A program made the translations under genes and the position numbers. From the NCBI RefSeq assembly GCF_000003195.3, contig NC_012872.2, positions 22,344,066 to 22,408,065 of the forward strand: 64,000 nt of DNA, given 5' to 3'. Source of the DNA: Sorghum bicolor (Eukaryota; Streptophyta; Magnoliopsida; Poales; Poaceae). The notes under the pieces were generated by a model, which was not told the DNA's origin, did not search any database, and saw nothing but the letters and a program-made list of their open reading frames with translations. This document shows positions 33,575 to 45,781 of the stretch, one piece after another (position 1 is the stretch's first letter; each line of letters starts with the position of its first letter).

Positions 33575-36500
33575 AAAACCGTCGTCAGAACCGACTGCTT
33601 GGATCGGTCGAATCTCATAATCGGCAACTTTGAGAAAATCTTTCTCCCAAACTTCTCCTGAAATGCACCTGGTCCTTTCGTAAGTATCCGCTTCTGCCGA
33701 TGCGATAACATAAGAAGAATCTCCTGGGACAATCTCAATCTTGTCACCTACCCACTAAACCAAACACTGATGCATTGTAGATGGGACACAACAATTGGCA
33801 TGAATCCAATCTCTTCCCAATAATAAGTTGTAGGCACCTTTTCCGCTGATCACGAAAAAAGTTGTCGGCAAGGTCTTGCTGCCGATGGTCAACTCTGCAC
33901 ATATCGCCCCCTTGACTGGAGACACGTTTCCTTCAAAGTCTTTGAGCATCATATCGGTCTTGGTCAAATCTTGATCCCCTTTCCCAAGCTTCCGATATAC
34001 TGCATACGGCATAATATTAATAGCAGCTCCACCATCAACTAGGATCTTGGTCATTGGCTGCCCATCAACCCTTCCTTTGAGGAACAGAGCTTTAAGATGC
34101 TGCCTCTCGTCATCGGCAGGTTTCTCAAAGATAGCCGTCATCGGATCCAGAGCCAACTGAGCTATCTGATCAGAAAATTCCAACTCATCATCACTGGCTG
34201 GTGCAAGAAACTCCATCGGCAACATGAAGACCATGTTGACGCCTGCCGATGGACCTTCCCTCTTAGTGTCTGACGGCTGCCGACTTCCAGAGTTCTCTCC
34301 CTTGTTTAGCTGTTCTTGCCTTTCACGTTGCAATCTCCTTTTCTGTGTTTTGGTTAATCCTCCAGGGCACCATGGAGGAAGTGGCCTTTGCCTTGCCGTC
34401 GGGCGTCGGTTCTCCCTTGACTCCATACGATGCGTGTTAGCATCCCTGCAAAATATGAATTCATCGGGAACCCGCGCATCAGCCATTCCCTCGAGCTCCT
34501 CTTGGTTCCTGGGAAAATACTGGACACGGTCACTAAGTCTGTTGTGCCCACTAAATCTGCCCCCCAGCCGGTCATGAACTGACACCCTTCCTCTGATCGG
34601 CCCATTAAATCGCCGTTCATCATCATGATAATGCCGATCGATCCTATCGTACCGATCATAACCGTTGCACTCAGGGCAGTCTCTGACAGTAGGAAGCTTG
34701 ATATTTTCCTCCCAACAATGGATGAAGAATGGACAATTCCAATGATCCCTGTGCCGATTCCACTCCTGTCGGCGTCTTTCTTCTTCCTGTCGATAATCTT
34801 CCTGCTGGCGCCGATACCGATCTTCCCGTTGTTGCCATTTTTCTCGAGGCCTTCTATGAGTTATGACGATACCAGATCGAGGAAGCCTTCCTGAGCTAGT
34901 TCCTTCCTGGACCAAGCCCTTACTTCTTGCATCGGCAGTAGTAACTTGATGCTGAGGATCTACCGATGCACTCTTCTCAGCTGTCTCCGATGTTAAGACC
35001 TTAGCCTTCCCCTTAGCATCCAACATGTTTGTCGGGAAAGGATGTTGGTCTATCTTCATCGGCTTCTGGGCTTTGGAATTGTCAAACTTGATTCTCCCTG
35101 ACTCTATAGCCGATTGCAGCTGCTGTTTGAATACTTTGCACTCGTTGGTGTCATGGGACGTTGCATTATGCCACTTGCAATATCTCATCCTCTTCAACTC
35201 TTCTGCCGATGGGATCACATGGTTAGGTGACAGTTTGATCTGACCTTCCTGAAGTAGAAAGTCAAATATCCTATCAGCCTTAGCGGTGTCAAAAGCAAAC
35301 TTCTCTGGTTCCTTCTGCCCAAAAGGACAAGACATCGGCTTCTTGTTTTTTACCCACTCTGCCAAACCGATTACTGGTTCTTCATCAGAATCTGAGCTTG
35401 TGGCTTCATCAACAAACGACACTTTCTTATTCCATGCTCTCTTAGGCTCGAAAGGCTTGATGTCTTGATCAGAAATCCTCTGCACCAAATGACTTAAACT
35501 TTCGAACTCCTGAGAGGCATACTTATCCCTGATATGTGGCAACAAACCCTGGAAAGCCAAATCGGCTAGCTGCCGATCATCCAGAACCAGGCTATAGCAT
35601 TTATTCTTGACCTCTCGTATCCTCTGCACAAATCCTTCAACCGACTCATCATTACGTTGCCTCAACTTGACCAAGTCAGTGATCTTCTTCTCATGAACCC
35701 CCGAGAAGAAGTATTTGTGGAATTGCTTCTCCAGATCGGCCCAAGTAATTACTGAGTTGGGAGGTAATGATATGAACCAAGTAAAGGCCGATCCAGACAA
35801 TGATGACGAAAATAGACGAACCCTCAATTCGTCCCTGTTACCAGCCTCTCCACATTGAATAATGAACCTGTTGACATGCTCCATGGTTGACGTGTCGTCC
35901 TGTCCGGAAAATTTTGTAAAATCCGGTACCTTGTACCGATGTGGAAGCGGGATCAAATCATACGCGGGAGGATACGGTGTCCGATAAGAATAAGTGTTGA
36001 CTTTGGGTTTTATCCCAAATTGTTCCCTCATTACTTCAGCAATCTTATCGGCCCAATACGCATCGGCATCTTGCCGATGAGGCGGCTGCGGATCTGGCAC
36101 TTGGTGGCGAACCTCCACGTGTCTGTTCGGGACGTGATCTGCATGGAACATTGTATTGATCACCTGTCCTCCAATCTGCGGACCACCAAACTGCTGTCCA
36201 CCGATTGGCTGTCCTCCGAGTTGCTGTCCAAAATTCATTGGCTGGTTGGGAATCCCCTGACCTTGGAACCCGGGATAGACCTGCCCTTGCTGGAACCCTG
36301 TAGTCTGATAACCCTGCTGGGGCGATTGTGGAAAGGCTTGCTGTCCAAGCCATCCATTATTAGCGTTCATCGGCATAGGTGCTGCCGATGATTGGTAATT
36401 GGGTACCGTCGTTGAATTGACATACCCCGACTGGGCCATAGGCCTCTGTTGCATCAGCATTGACTCTGCCGATGCGTTGGGCATCTGGAACATTGAATCT

Positions 36501-37219
36501 TGAGGATTCCCAGTGTGAGGCCTTGCAGTAGTAGTTGTGGTATACCGAGGACTCTGGTTCACCGGCGCATTGGGAGGTGCCGATGTCATAGGCGTTTTGC
36601 CCCTCATGTCGGTTATTTGTGATGTTCCCGGCGTCAACTCTGGAGGCATACCATAACCCCACCAGTTGGGAGGAAGAGTCAACCCTGACATTGCTGATGC
36701 CAACATATCTGTTGTCAGTTTATGCTGCCCAACTGAAATTTGTGGGTTGGTTGCCATCGGCATAGATAGTGCACCAGTAGTCCCCGATGTACTTGGAGGG
36801 ACGGCAGGTTGTGCACTTGCATTCGTCAAGGCAGCCGATGGAGCCGTGACCTCTGGTGCCGTTGGCTGATGATGGGAGGGCCCCACATAATCTGGCGGGA
36901 TTTGTCCTTCCTTGAAAGTTCTTGCCACGGCATTGAAAACCGTATTAGACAGTACACCAGCTTGGTTAATCAACGCTCGATTGATGGCATTGTCAACCAT
37001 ATCTTGAAGCTTGCCAGGATTGGCGTCAAAGGTGACCTGCCGTGGTGCCGACAGTGCATCTTTCTGGACCACTTCGCCGCTCCTGTTTATGCTGAAAGAC
37101 CTCAGGCATTGCTGCTTGAACTCTTCCATGGCTTGGGCAATAGCATGCTTCTGCTCATCCTTGAGGTTGGCCTCCGTCACAGGGATGACGTTCTCTTGAT
37201 CGAGATCAGAGATCGACAT
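33572..37219 (-). pseudogene. gag-protease of copy C, 1215 codons with a single stop
   Basis: ATG 37219 (MSISDLDQENVIPVTEANLKDE), 18 bases after AATCTTGAT-type leader sequence and just downstream of the PBS. Residues about 1-170 are N-terminal gag, 170-370 a low-complexity Q/P/M/G linker (GQQLGGQPIGGQQFGG), and 390-640 the capsid region (YWADKIAEVMREQFGIKPK, TMEHVNRFIIQCGEAGNRDE, FTWFISLPPNSVITWADLEKQFHKYFF). The CKWHNATSHDTNEC motif is near residue 690, and a second Cys/His cluster (NCPFFIHCWEENIKLPTVRDCPEC) follows a basic RRQEWNRHRDH segment. Protease VDGGAAINIMPYAVYRKLG is near residue 1095. TAG at 33755-33757 (CAG changed) is the only stop before the natural TAA at 33574-33572. In pre-mutation form it would be one long gag-PR protein. 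Confidence 0.92.
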
Positions 37220-37240
37220 GTTGATCTTGATCTTGAATCT

Positions 37241-37258
37241 GTCCCACCGGGCGTGCCA
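37241..37258 (-). other. Candidate primer-binding site, copy C
   Basis: TGGCACGCCCGGTGGGAC on the minus strand, 7 bases inside the 5' LTR end, identical to copy A. Confidence 0.7.
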
Positions 37259-37265
37259 AAAGATG

Positions 37266-37954
37266 TGTTGATGCAAAACTGATCTGCAAACACAAAGGGC
37301 TAATACCCGATTCAAACGTTAAGGCGTGCCAGCCGATTTGACCTTACTATCGGCAAAGGTGATAACTCGAATACTTTAGTCCTGACAACAGCGATGCGCC
37401 CGGATGTCACGGCTAAGAGGTACTCACGCGGAACTTGAGAACACGCCGAGCTTAAGTCGACGAATTCCTAAGAACTCGTAATAAAAAGAAAAAAAGTATG
37501 ACGAAGTCGTCGAAAAGTAGATGCTGGAATATGAGTAAAAACGTGTATTTGATTGATTTCTTGATTGATTATTACAAGGCCCTAGGGTTTATATTTATAC
37601 CCTGCTCAAAGAGCTACAACCAGACACGATTAGAATTCGAATTCCAAATTACACGGAATCCGTATACAAAACGATGCAAATAATTAAGGAAATAACAAAA
37701 CTATCCTTCGTGACAAACCGAAACTCCTCCACATGACAACTGGCAGCTTCCGGACTCCTCCTTTGCATCATCGGCAATCCCTTTGCCATAGTCATCGACA
37801 GACCTTTTTATCCAGCCATCGGCACCATATTACTGCCTGTGGACTTAGTTACATTCAACCTCTCCCTCATCGGCAACCATCCTCATCGGCAACCCGCATC
37901 GTACTGCCACCCTATCCTGCCATCCTAGACACGTGCCCAAAAACGGTGTCAACA
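37266..37954 (-). repeat. 5' LTR of copy C (689 bp)
   Basis: Same ends as 25572-26260. The TATA box on the minus strand (TATAAAT) is at 37599-37593. The right junction with copy B is marked by AGGAT at 37955-37959. Confidence 0.93.
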
Positions 37955-40649
37955 AGGATACAATCAAATATTCATGGCTGAAGAAGATATTCCAAAGACC
38001 GCGTTCAGATGCCCTGGTCATGTTGGATTGTTTGAATGGATAGTCATGACCTTTGGCTTAAAGAATGCTGGTGCTACTTATCAAAGGGCCATGAATTTTA
38101 TATTTCATGAGTTCATTGGCAAGCTGGTGGAGATTTATATTGATGATGTGGTGGTTAAGTCTGGAGATTTCACAAAGCATCTTGCCAATTTGCGAAAGGT
38201 GTTGGAGTGTACAAGGAAGCATGGTTTGAAAATGAACCCCAATAAGTGTGCATTTGGTGTATCGGTTGGACAATTTCTTGGTTTCATGGTGCACCAATGG
38301 GGGATTGAAATCAGTCGAAGATCTATTGATGCCATCAATAAGATAGTGGCCCCTACCAACAAGACCGAGCTCCAGTCTTTGATCGGCAAGGTAAATTTTA
38401 TCAGAAGGATTATATCTAATCTGTCTGGTAAGATTCGTGCTTTCAGCCCTCTTATTAAGCTAAAGGCCGATCAAGAGTTTGTTTGGGGGAAGGAACAACA
38501 GTTGGCTCTGGATGAAATCAAGAATTATTTAGTGAATCCTCCAGTCCTAATTCCACCTCAGCAAGGGAAGCGCTTCAGATTGTATTTATCTACCGATGGG
38601 ATGGTCATCGGTTCGGCTTTAATTCAAGAATTTGAAGGGAAGGAGCGTGTAATTTATTATTTGAGTAGGAGGTTGATTGATGCTGAGATCAGGTATTCGG
38701 CTATTGAGAAACTGTGCTTGTGCTTATATTTCTCTTGTATCAAGTTAAGGCACTACTTGCTATCGGCCGAGTGCAATGTTATTTGCAAGGATGATGTGGT
38801 CCGGTACATGCTGTCCATGCCGATTATGAGTGGCAGGATCAGTAAGTAGATTCTGGCACTGTCGGAGTTCGATTTGCGTTATGAGTTGGCTAAAGCAGTT
38901 AAGGGGCAGATCATGGCCGATTTGGTAACTCAACATTGCGGCGCGGTGGAAGCCTTGGAAATTGTACCTTGGACACTGTTCTTTGATGGGTCCACATGTG
39001 ACCGAGGAGCAGGAATCGGGATAGTATTAATTTCCCCTCGGGGAAGGAAGTATGAGTTTTCCTTGCCGATTGTTGCCACGTCGACGAATAATCAGGCTGA
39101 GTATCAAGCTTTGATAAAGGGATTGGAACTGTTAAGGGAAGTTCACGCTGATGTTGTCGAGGTCTTCGGGGATTCTATGCTGGTTATAAATCAATTGGCT
39201 GGAAGCTATGAATGCCGAAGTGAAGTTCTCATAACTTATTACGAGCGGAGTATGCAATTATTGAAGGAATTCAAGGATTTCCGATTGGAGTATGTTCCTC
39301 GATTGCATAATGAAGAGGCCAATCGGTTGGCTCAGCATGCATCAGGATATCAGCCTATGATTGATGCAATATCGGCAATTGGTGCCGATGATTGGAGAAA
39401 AGAAATCGTTGATTATTTGAAAGATCCATCTAAGAGAGTTGAAAGGCGGGTTCGGTTTCAAGCCACCAAGTATGTGCTCCTCAAAGATGAATTGTACTAC
39501 CAAACTATTGATGGGATTCTTCTCCGATGCTTGGGTGATGATGAAGCTAGAAGTTTGATGGGAGAAATCCATGAAGGGGTATGTGGAGCACATCAGTCGG
39601 CTTTCAAGATGAAATGGATGATTAGGAGGAATGGATATTATTGGCCGACTATACTTGAGGATTGCTTTAAATATTTCAAAGGGTGTCAAGGATGTCAAAA
39701 GTTTGGTAACATTTAAAGGGCACCTGCATCGGCTATGAATCCTATTATAAAGCCTTGGCCGTTTCGAGGATGGGCTATTGATTTGATCGGCCAAATTTAT
39801 CCACCATCTAGCAAAGGGCATAAGTTTATCCTAGTTGCCACCGATTATTTCACTAAATGGGTTGAAGCTATCCCTTTGAAGAAAGTCACATCGGCCAATA
39901 TGATTGATTTTGTGAAGGAGCACATTATTTACCGATTTGGGATTCCTCAGACAATTACTACCGATCAGGGTACTATGTTCAAATCAGGGGAATTTGATGA
40001 ATTCGCAATCGCTATGGGAATTAAGGTGTTAAACTCTTCTCCTTATTATGCTCAAGCTAATGGGCAGGCCGAGGCGTCTAACAAAGGAATTATCAAGCTT
40101 ATCAAGCGAAAGATTGAAGAAAATCGTAAGCGGTGGCACACATTGTTAAATGAAGCCTTATGGTCCTATCGAATGGCTTGCCATGGATCGACCAAGGTTT
40201 CGCCTTATCAGTTGGTGTATGGACATGATGCAGTATTGCTTTGGGAAATTAAGGCCGGATCTAGGCGATTATCTTTTCAAGATCAGTTGGCTGCCGATGA
40301 TTATGCTACTTTGATGACAGACGAGTTGGATGATTTAGCAGGGCATCGGCTGAGGGCTTTGATGAGTATAGAAGAGAATAAGAAAAGAATTGCTAGATGG
40401 TACGATAAGAAGGTGAAGGCTAAAGAGTTTGCCGATGGAGACTTAGTATGGAAATTAATCTTACTGATCGGGACTAAAAGTTCAAGGTTTGGGAAGTGGT
40501 CTCCCAATTGGGAGGGTCCCTATCGGATAAGTCGATCGGCTCCTGGTTACGCTTATATCTTAGAAAACCTCGAAGGGGTCGAATTTCCCAGAGCATTAAA
40601 TGGCAAATATCTGAAGAAGTACTACCCAAGTATATGGGTCGATGCATAA
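37955..40649 (+). pseudogene. RT-RNase H-aRNase H-integrase of copy B, remainder after copy C
   Basis: Resumes the RT at YNQIFMAEEDIPKTAFRCPGHVGLFEWIVMTFGLKNAGATYQRAMNF. Catalytic YIDDVVVKSGDFTKHL, RNase H YLSTDGMVIGSAL, second RNase H FFDGSTCDRGAGIGIVLISP with NQAEYQALIKG and FGDSMLVINQL, then integrase with GCQGCQKFG, TDYFTKWVEAIP, TDQGTMFKS and ANGQAEASNKGI, ending KYYPSIWVDA at 40649. Stops: TAG near 38849 (TGG changed) and TAA near 39716 (CAA changed). Apart from these two codons the frame runs 2.7 kb, far better kept than the 5' half of the same element. Confidence 0.9.
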
Positions 40650-40659
40650 AAGTTTAAAT

Positions 40660-40745
40660 GCCGATAACACTCCTATCGGCTGGATTGAAATGTATCTGGG
40701 TCCAGACTTAATGTTTCAAAAGGTGCCGATAACAGTCCTATCGGC
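40660..40745. repeat. Two stem-loops between pol and antisense gene, copy B
   Basis: 40660-40680 and 40725-40745, each with arms GCCGATA/TATCGGC and 7-base loops (ACACTCC, ACAGTCC). Spacing and arms match copy C in the opposite orientation. Confidence 0.7.
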
Positions 40746-43256
40746 TAGACTAAACATCAAGAAGGCTGGGAAGCAGAGAGAAGTGAGTATTTTGCCGATG
40801 AAGAGCTCACATGTTTAGCAGCGCTTGGATAGCCGATATGGCACGTAGGCGGATTTGGTTGGCTGCTTCTATCTCTTTGACGTCTTCGTCGGCGGAACCT
40901 TCTATCGGCTTCAACTTCTTCTTCAACTGCAGTGCTTTGCGACCATGGGCATTTTGCTCTTCCTCAAGGAGTTTGATGGTCTCTGACAGTTGACTTTCTT
41001 CCTATTGGGCTTGGGATAGGGCATCCTCCACTTGCTTAAATTCTGCCAGCACGGCTTCTCGTTTTGCCGATAGGACAGAGATCTTCTGTTTTAGTGCGTC
41101 TCCTGAGGACTTCAAGGTGCCGATGTTCTTGTGCTTCTCATCGGTCAGGAGCTTCTCTCTCATCATCTCCTCAAAAAGCCGGGTCTGAGCAGCTCTATCG
41201 GCAAGGCGCCGGGCGTCCCTCTGGTACTGCAGCTGACGACTCTCCAGATGTGCGGCCTGGAAGAGAACTTCTTCAGTGTCGGTTGGAATCTGGCCTCTGA
41301 GGGTCTTGAACAGAACCTTGGCCGGGTCAGAGTCATCGATGAGTTGAGCCGTGTCTTGATGGAGGAGTGCCGACCGTTCTTCTAGCTGGGCCCTGATCTC
41401 TGCCGATACAATCCCAACTGCCCGGGAGGAACTTGCTTCCTCACCTTCGTCTTCGGAGATATCAATGGCAAAGGAGAATAGGTTGTCGGGAGAATCCTGT
41501 TCCTGAAAAGGAAAACAAAGTGAGTCATTCTATGATCAGAGCATCGGCAAATAGTATTGATGAAGATTGGATGGCTTACTTGCTTCAAGGCTATCTCTTG
41601 CCTCTGACTGGAAGATGCCGATGGAGCCATGGGTTGATCGGCCAGAGTTGCCGATGAAACTACGTCAGCTGAAAATTAACAGAAGGGGTTATAAGGCCGA
41701 AAAGGAATAAGTTTATCGATAGTAATGTTATAAAAATGTGTTACCTTGAGGAGGGATGATGCTTGTCTAGATTGAAGAAACTACCGACGATATGATTGAA
41801 CCTATCGGATCGGTAGTTTGCTCGCCTACATCGGCTGATGTGTCTTCTGGCTGGAGTGGTTCTAATTGAGGTTCTTCTTGCTGGGGTTCTTCCGCTTGCG
41901 GTGCTTCTTGTGGTTGAGGGGGAGATGGTGCTTGCTGAGTCTCTGTTTCTGGGGGAGAAGGAGAAGATTCCACCGGAATGGGAGATACCGGAGGAGGAGG
42001 AGTTGCTACTTTTTGGCGCCTGGTTTGTGCCCTGGTACTCTTGGCACCTTTTCTCTTCTGCTGGCTGGACTGGGCGGCATCGGCGCCTTTGCTTTTGTTT
42101 CTTGCCGATGCACTGGTTTGCTGTTACAGAAAAGAAGAATTTGTGAGTAGCAGTATAGCCGATGTAAAAGTAAGATCGGTATGAATGAAGAGGTTTAACA
42201 GTTACCTTAAAAGCCTATGCTAGGGTAGAAGCAGCTACCGATGGTGACGTCTGAGTTCTCCTGGTGGTAACTTTCTTGAGGCGTATGCCTCGATGCACGA
42301 TGGCGGCCAGAGTGGGAGCGTTGTGGCCGATTGAAGAGATTGGACCTGGTGCAAACAGGTCAATCGGCTTGCCACTCCTGCTGACTGATGGAGGGGTGTT
42401 GTCAACCTGCAAGGCACATAAAGAGTAAGTTACCGATGGAAATAGAAATAAGAATTGAAACATCAGTTCAAGAATACTTACAGTGCCATCGGGAACTTCG
42501 TACTCGGGGTCGATCATGCCGTGATATGTGAGAGCCGATTTACAGAACAAATGTTCCTTCTATTCTGCCCACCATTGTTTGTATGCCTGAGTAATGAAAG
42601 CGGCTGGAACCCACTCTGACAGGTCTACATCTGTATCGGCACTTGATGGTAGTTGAGCTACTCGAATCCATTCAAGGAGGCTAGTGATGGCTTCTCTAGG
42701 TTTTATCACATCGGCACAACAGAGTGCAATCGGCAGCTGGCCGAAAGCTAATTGACGAGCTAATGCCGATGGGTTGTAAAACTCATAGGTCTGGATGGTG
42801 TTTTTCCCACTACCAAAGAAATTCACTAGTATGGCTCTGGGGTGATCAGTGCCATCTTCACTTCATGGTCCGTGTCAAGGGCATCATTGAACGGGTTGAA
42901 GACCAGAGGAAACATACTGTCTGGATCGTCATAAGCTAACCATGCTCGCTCATCTCTTGTTAAGCCTTCATACAAGGTCTGGAAGAATCGGCTAACCTGG
43001 TCTGCATTACCCCCTGAACCAGGGAGAACTATGACAGCTTCACCAAAATTCAAGGGAGGGCGTGTTGCCGATTCTTCCTCATCCAGTTGATGGTTCTCGG
43101 CTATGTCCTTTGGAAAACGCTGTGCGAAAAGGTCAAACCCAAGGCGCTTGTGCAGATGGAGATTGAGCCACATGTTGATGAACCACCAGGGACCTCCTAA
43201 GTTGCCGATAGACTGGCCGAGTAAGAGTTTCCTAGTCACTTGGTGAAGGAGGTGGT

Positions 43257-44467
43257 TGTCGATATTTGGGAACGGAATAAGGAATTGATCCGCAAGTGCA
43301 CGGATATCGGTGAGCACTTCACCCGGGAGGTTATCCAGAGTATCGTATTTATTTTTTTACCACTAGGAGAAAGAGTGCATCTGACTAACCGGTCTATTAC
43401 TACTAACCTTTAGGCACAAAGAATGTCTTCGATGTGAGTGATAAATAGAGAAGACTGCAACCGTAGTCTCCTTCTAACCTTGGTAAGGATAATCTATTGC
43501 TCTAATGGGGAGGCTAACGGAATCTGGACACCACAAAGGATGTTCAACCCGCACCTATAAACCCAATTCTTCCTGCTAACGAGATGTGATCTACAAAGGT
43601 AACTCGGAATTGTCACGTTCCTCACTACTACCACGGTCCAGCTAGTCAGGGAATATCTATGAGTACCCCAGCCTAAACACCACGTTTACGCCAGCAATGA
43701 TTACTCTAAACTCTACGCGAAGAGATTAAAGTAAACTCAAAAACCATAAGAACAATAAAACAAGAACTTACTAGAATTTAGATGTCGAAATACTGAAGAA
43801 TCCTAGGAGCAAGCTTCGGGTTAGGAGAACTTGATCCCGCAGGTACAAGCTTGGAGTAGACACCGACAGGCCGGGCTTCCTCCAATCTACACCTCCACTC
43901 TATCTCTCTCAATCTAGTAGAAACTAGAAGATCTATTTCTACCTTACATTGGTTGCTAAGCCTAAAAAGAAATATTAATTAGAGAAGAGGTTTTCCTTCG
44001 AGGGCACCCCTCAGTCTCTATGATAATTTCTTCATGTCTTCTCTAGGGGCCAGGGGGTCTCCTTATATAGTCCTCCCCTTCTATGCGTTTTTGGGTCGAT
44101 AGGCGAGGTGGTACTATGTTTTCCTTGATCCAATAGGTCGGTGGAACATCCCGTGCGAAGAGAGTAACAAACTGGATCCAGCAGGGGGCGGGCGCCTTGG
44201 GCCTGGCCCCTTTCGGCCTCCATCTTCTTCCCGTGGCTTCTGGAGTCTTCTAGATGGTAGAAAATCGTGCGGTGCGTTGATATCTCTTTGTAATCCCGAC
44301 ATGTGGGCCTTTCTTCCTTTTTTCCTGATAACCCCCTGCAGAAATAGATAAACAACAAAACTCGTGGAATTCTATCAGATCAAACCCTAATTCTAGGTGT
44401 TGGTTGCATATTGGTCCTTTCCCTTGTTTATTTGATAATTAAAATTAATACTTAAGAACCGTCAACA
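43257..44467 (-). repeat. 3' LTR of the Athila-type element (1211 bp)
   Basis: Plus-strand ends TGTCGATATT (the other LTR has TGTTGATATT) and CCGTCAACA. TATA box (minus strand TATATAAGG) at 44069-44061. A single GC-rich module copy is at 44186-44197, where the other LTR has two. Confidence 0.9.
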
Positions 44468-44482
44468 AATACCCCCATACTT
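44468..44482 (-). other. Polypurine tract of the Athila-type element
   Basis: On the minus strand AAGTATGGGGGTATT directly before the 3' LTR. Confidence 0.8.
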
Positions 44483-45781
44483 AGGCTTTTAGTCGTCCTC
44501 GAGAAAAGGATGGTTAAGAAAAATATCTAGGGTAAACATTTAAAATATTCTTTATATTTGCAGGGTGTTAAAATATCCACTGTGTACCATAGTCAGGGAT
44601 GTTTATGGTTAAGAGTAAAGATCCTTTCTTCTCAATCCTGTCACTTGGAGTTTTTGTACATTTTTGAAAGAAAGTCAGCATACCTTTTTATCCTCATAGG
44701 TTCTTCTCAGATCACTCATTATCTTTTATATATCTCACTGAGGTTGTTTTAATTTGCAAAAATTCTCAAGCATACTTACTTTGCATTTATTGCCTAATCA
44801 AAACGGGATCCGAGGAGGGGAATGTCATACTCTTAGATCAAAGACTTTGGAAATTAAAATCTTTGTCAACTCTTGCTGGCATATTGCTTATTAGAGGGAC
44901 AATGGGCTATCATTTTTCTCTCTTTTTTCTTCTTTTTTTTTAAGTAGATACCGAGGTACCCCTAATTCTACTGCCGGACACTTGTCCATTTTTTCTGCGA
45001 GGTTGTCGAGCACTTGCTCCTTTTTATTTCCTCGAAAATATCTTTATTTTTGCATAGCCCATGCCTCTAATGCAATAATACTTCGGAAGAGTGAATCTTT
45101 CTGAAATAATGTCTTGATCTTAGGAGCATGATAAATCTCTCAACAAGAGTCTAACTCATTTTGAACAAACTCAATACAGAGTAGATAGCTTTTATAATCA
45201 TACTTAATATTTTCAGTTCTATCAGGCATATAAAACACTGAGGATGGTAGCTAGAATTTTGAATATTTTGAAATAAATTCTCCAAGCAACAATGATATCA
45301 AAAATAAGAAACTCATACTCTACCATCACATATTCCAAAATGACTTAAGTAACACAGGGTTTTAAAATGGTTTTATAATAATTGCAAGTTTCAGGAAATA
45401 TAACAGATTGAGATTAATCATGATTAGAAATATTTTAATCTTTTTAATTTATCATGTCGGAAACAGTAATCTGCATAATCCAAAATAGTTGTATGTGTAG
45501 AGTAAAGTGTGCAGAGTGTGTACCTGAATCATGGAGTGGTGTGGAGTGTGTTTAGCATGTCGAGGGATCTCCCCCATACTTGTTTTCTGCTTTCTTGCAC
45601 AAAAAATAAAGTAGAGACACACAAGACATAATAATAATACTCTTTATTAATCTTGAGGCATTTATTACAAAAGACTAGTAGCAAACTGATAATAATAGTG
45701 AACTGATGATAATAGCAAATCTAAACCGAATTTAAAGATAAATGACTAAGATGTACTGCCTCAAGGTCTAATCTAGATAAC
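44483..45781 (-). other. Non-coding 3' region of the Athila-type element
   Basis: About 1.3 kb of AT-rich sequence between the extra ORF and the PPT. No frame of note and no envelope-like gene or membrane segment found. A long non-coding 3' stretch is usual in Athila-like elements that have lost or never had an env-like ORF. Confidence 0.5.

Larger units (their letters stand above)
25572..37954 (-). mobile_element. Tat-lineage Ty3/gypsy element, copy C, inverted, youngest and most intact
   Basis: LTRs 25572-26260 and 37266-37954, both 689 bp, with about 7 differences by eye, all transitions (1.0%). TSD AGGAT at 25567-25571 and 37955-37959, inside the RT of copy B. Length 12,383 bp without inserts, so it is the reference for the family. 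On the minus strand: LTR, PBS 37258-37241, gag-PR 37219-33572, pol 33572-30361, stem-loops, antisense gene (on the plus strand), PPT 26275-26261, LTR. At a commonly used grass LTR rate of 1.3e-8 per site per year the insertion would be about 0.4 million years old, a rough figure. Confidence 0.95.

Noticed and set aside
35939..36391. Plus-strand open frames of 100-157 codons opposite gag of copy C (also 34224-34894 and 36809-37282)
   Set aside because: Shadows of the gag-PR frame on the other strand. They do not match the antisense gene, lack splice signals, and are not kept in copies A and B.
44483..45781. Envelope-like gene in the Athila element 3' region
   Set aside because: No long frame, no signal peptide and no membrane span there. 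The only ORF after pol (45782-46411) is hydrophilic and coiled-coil.
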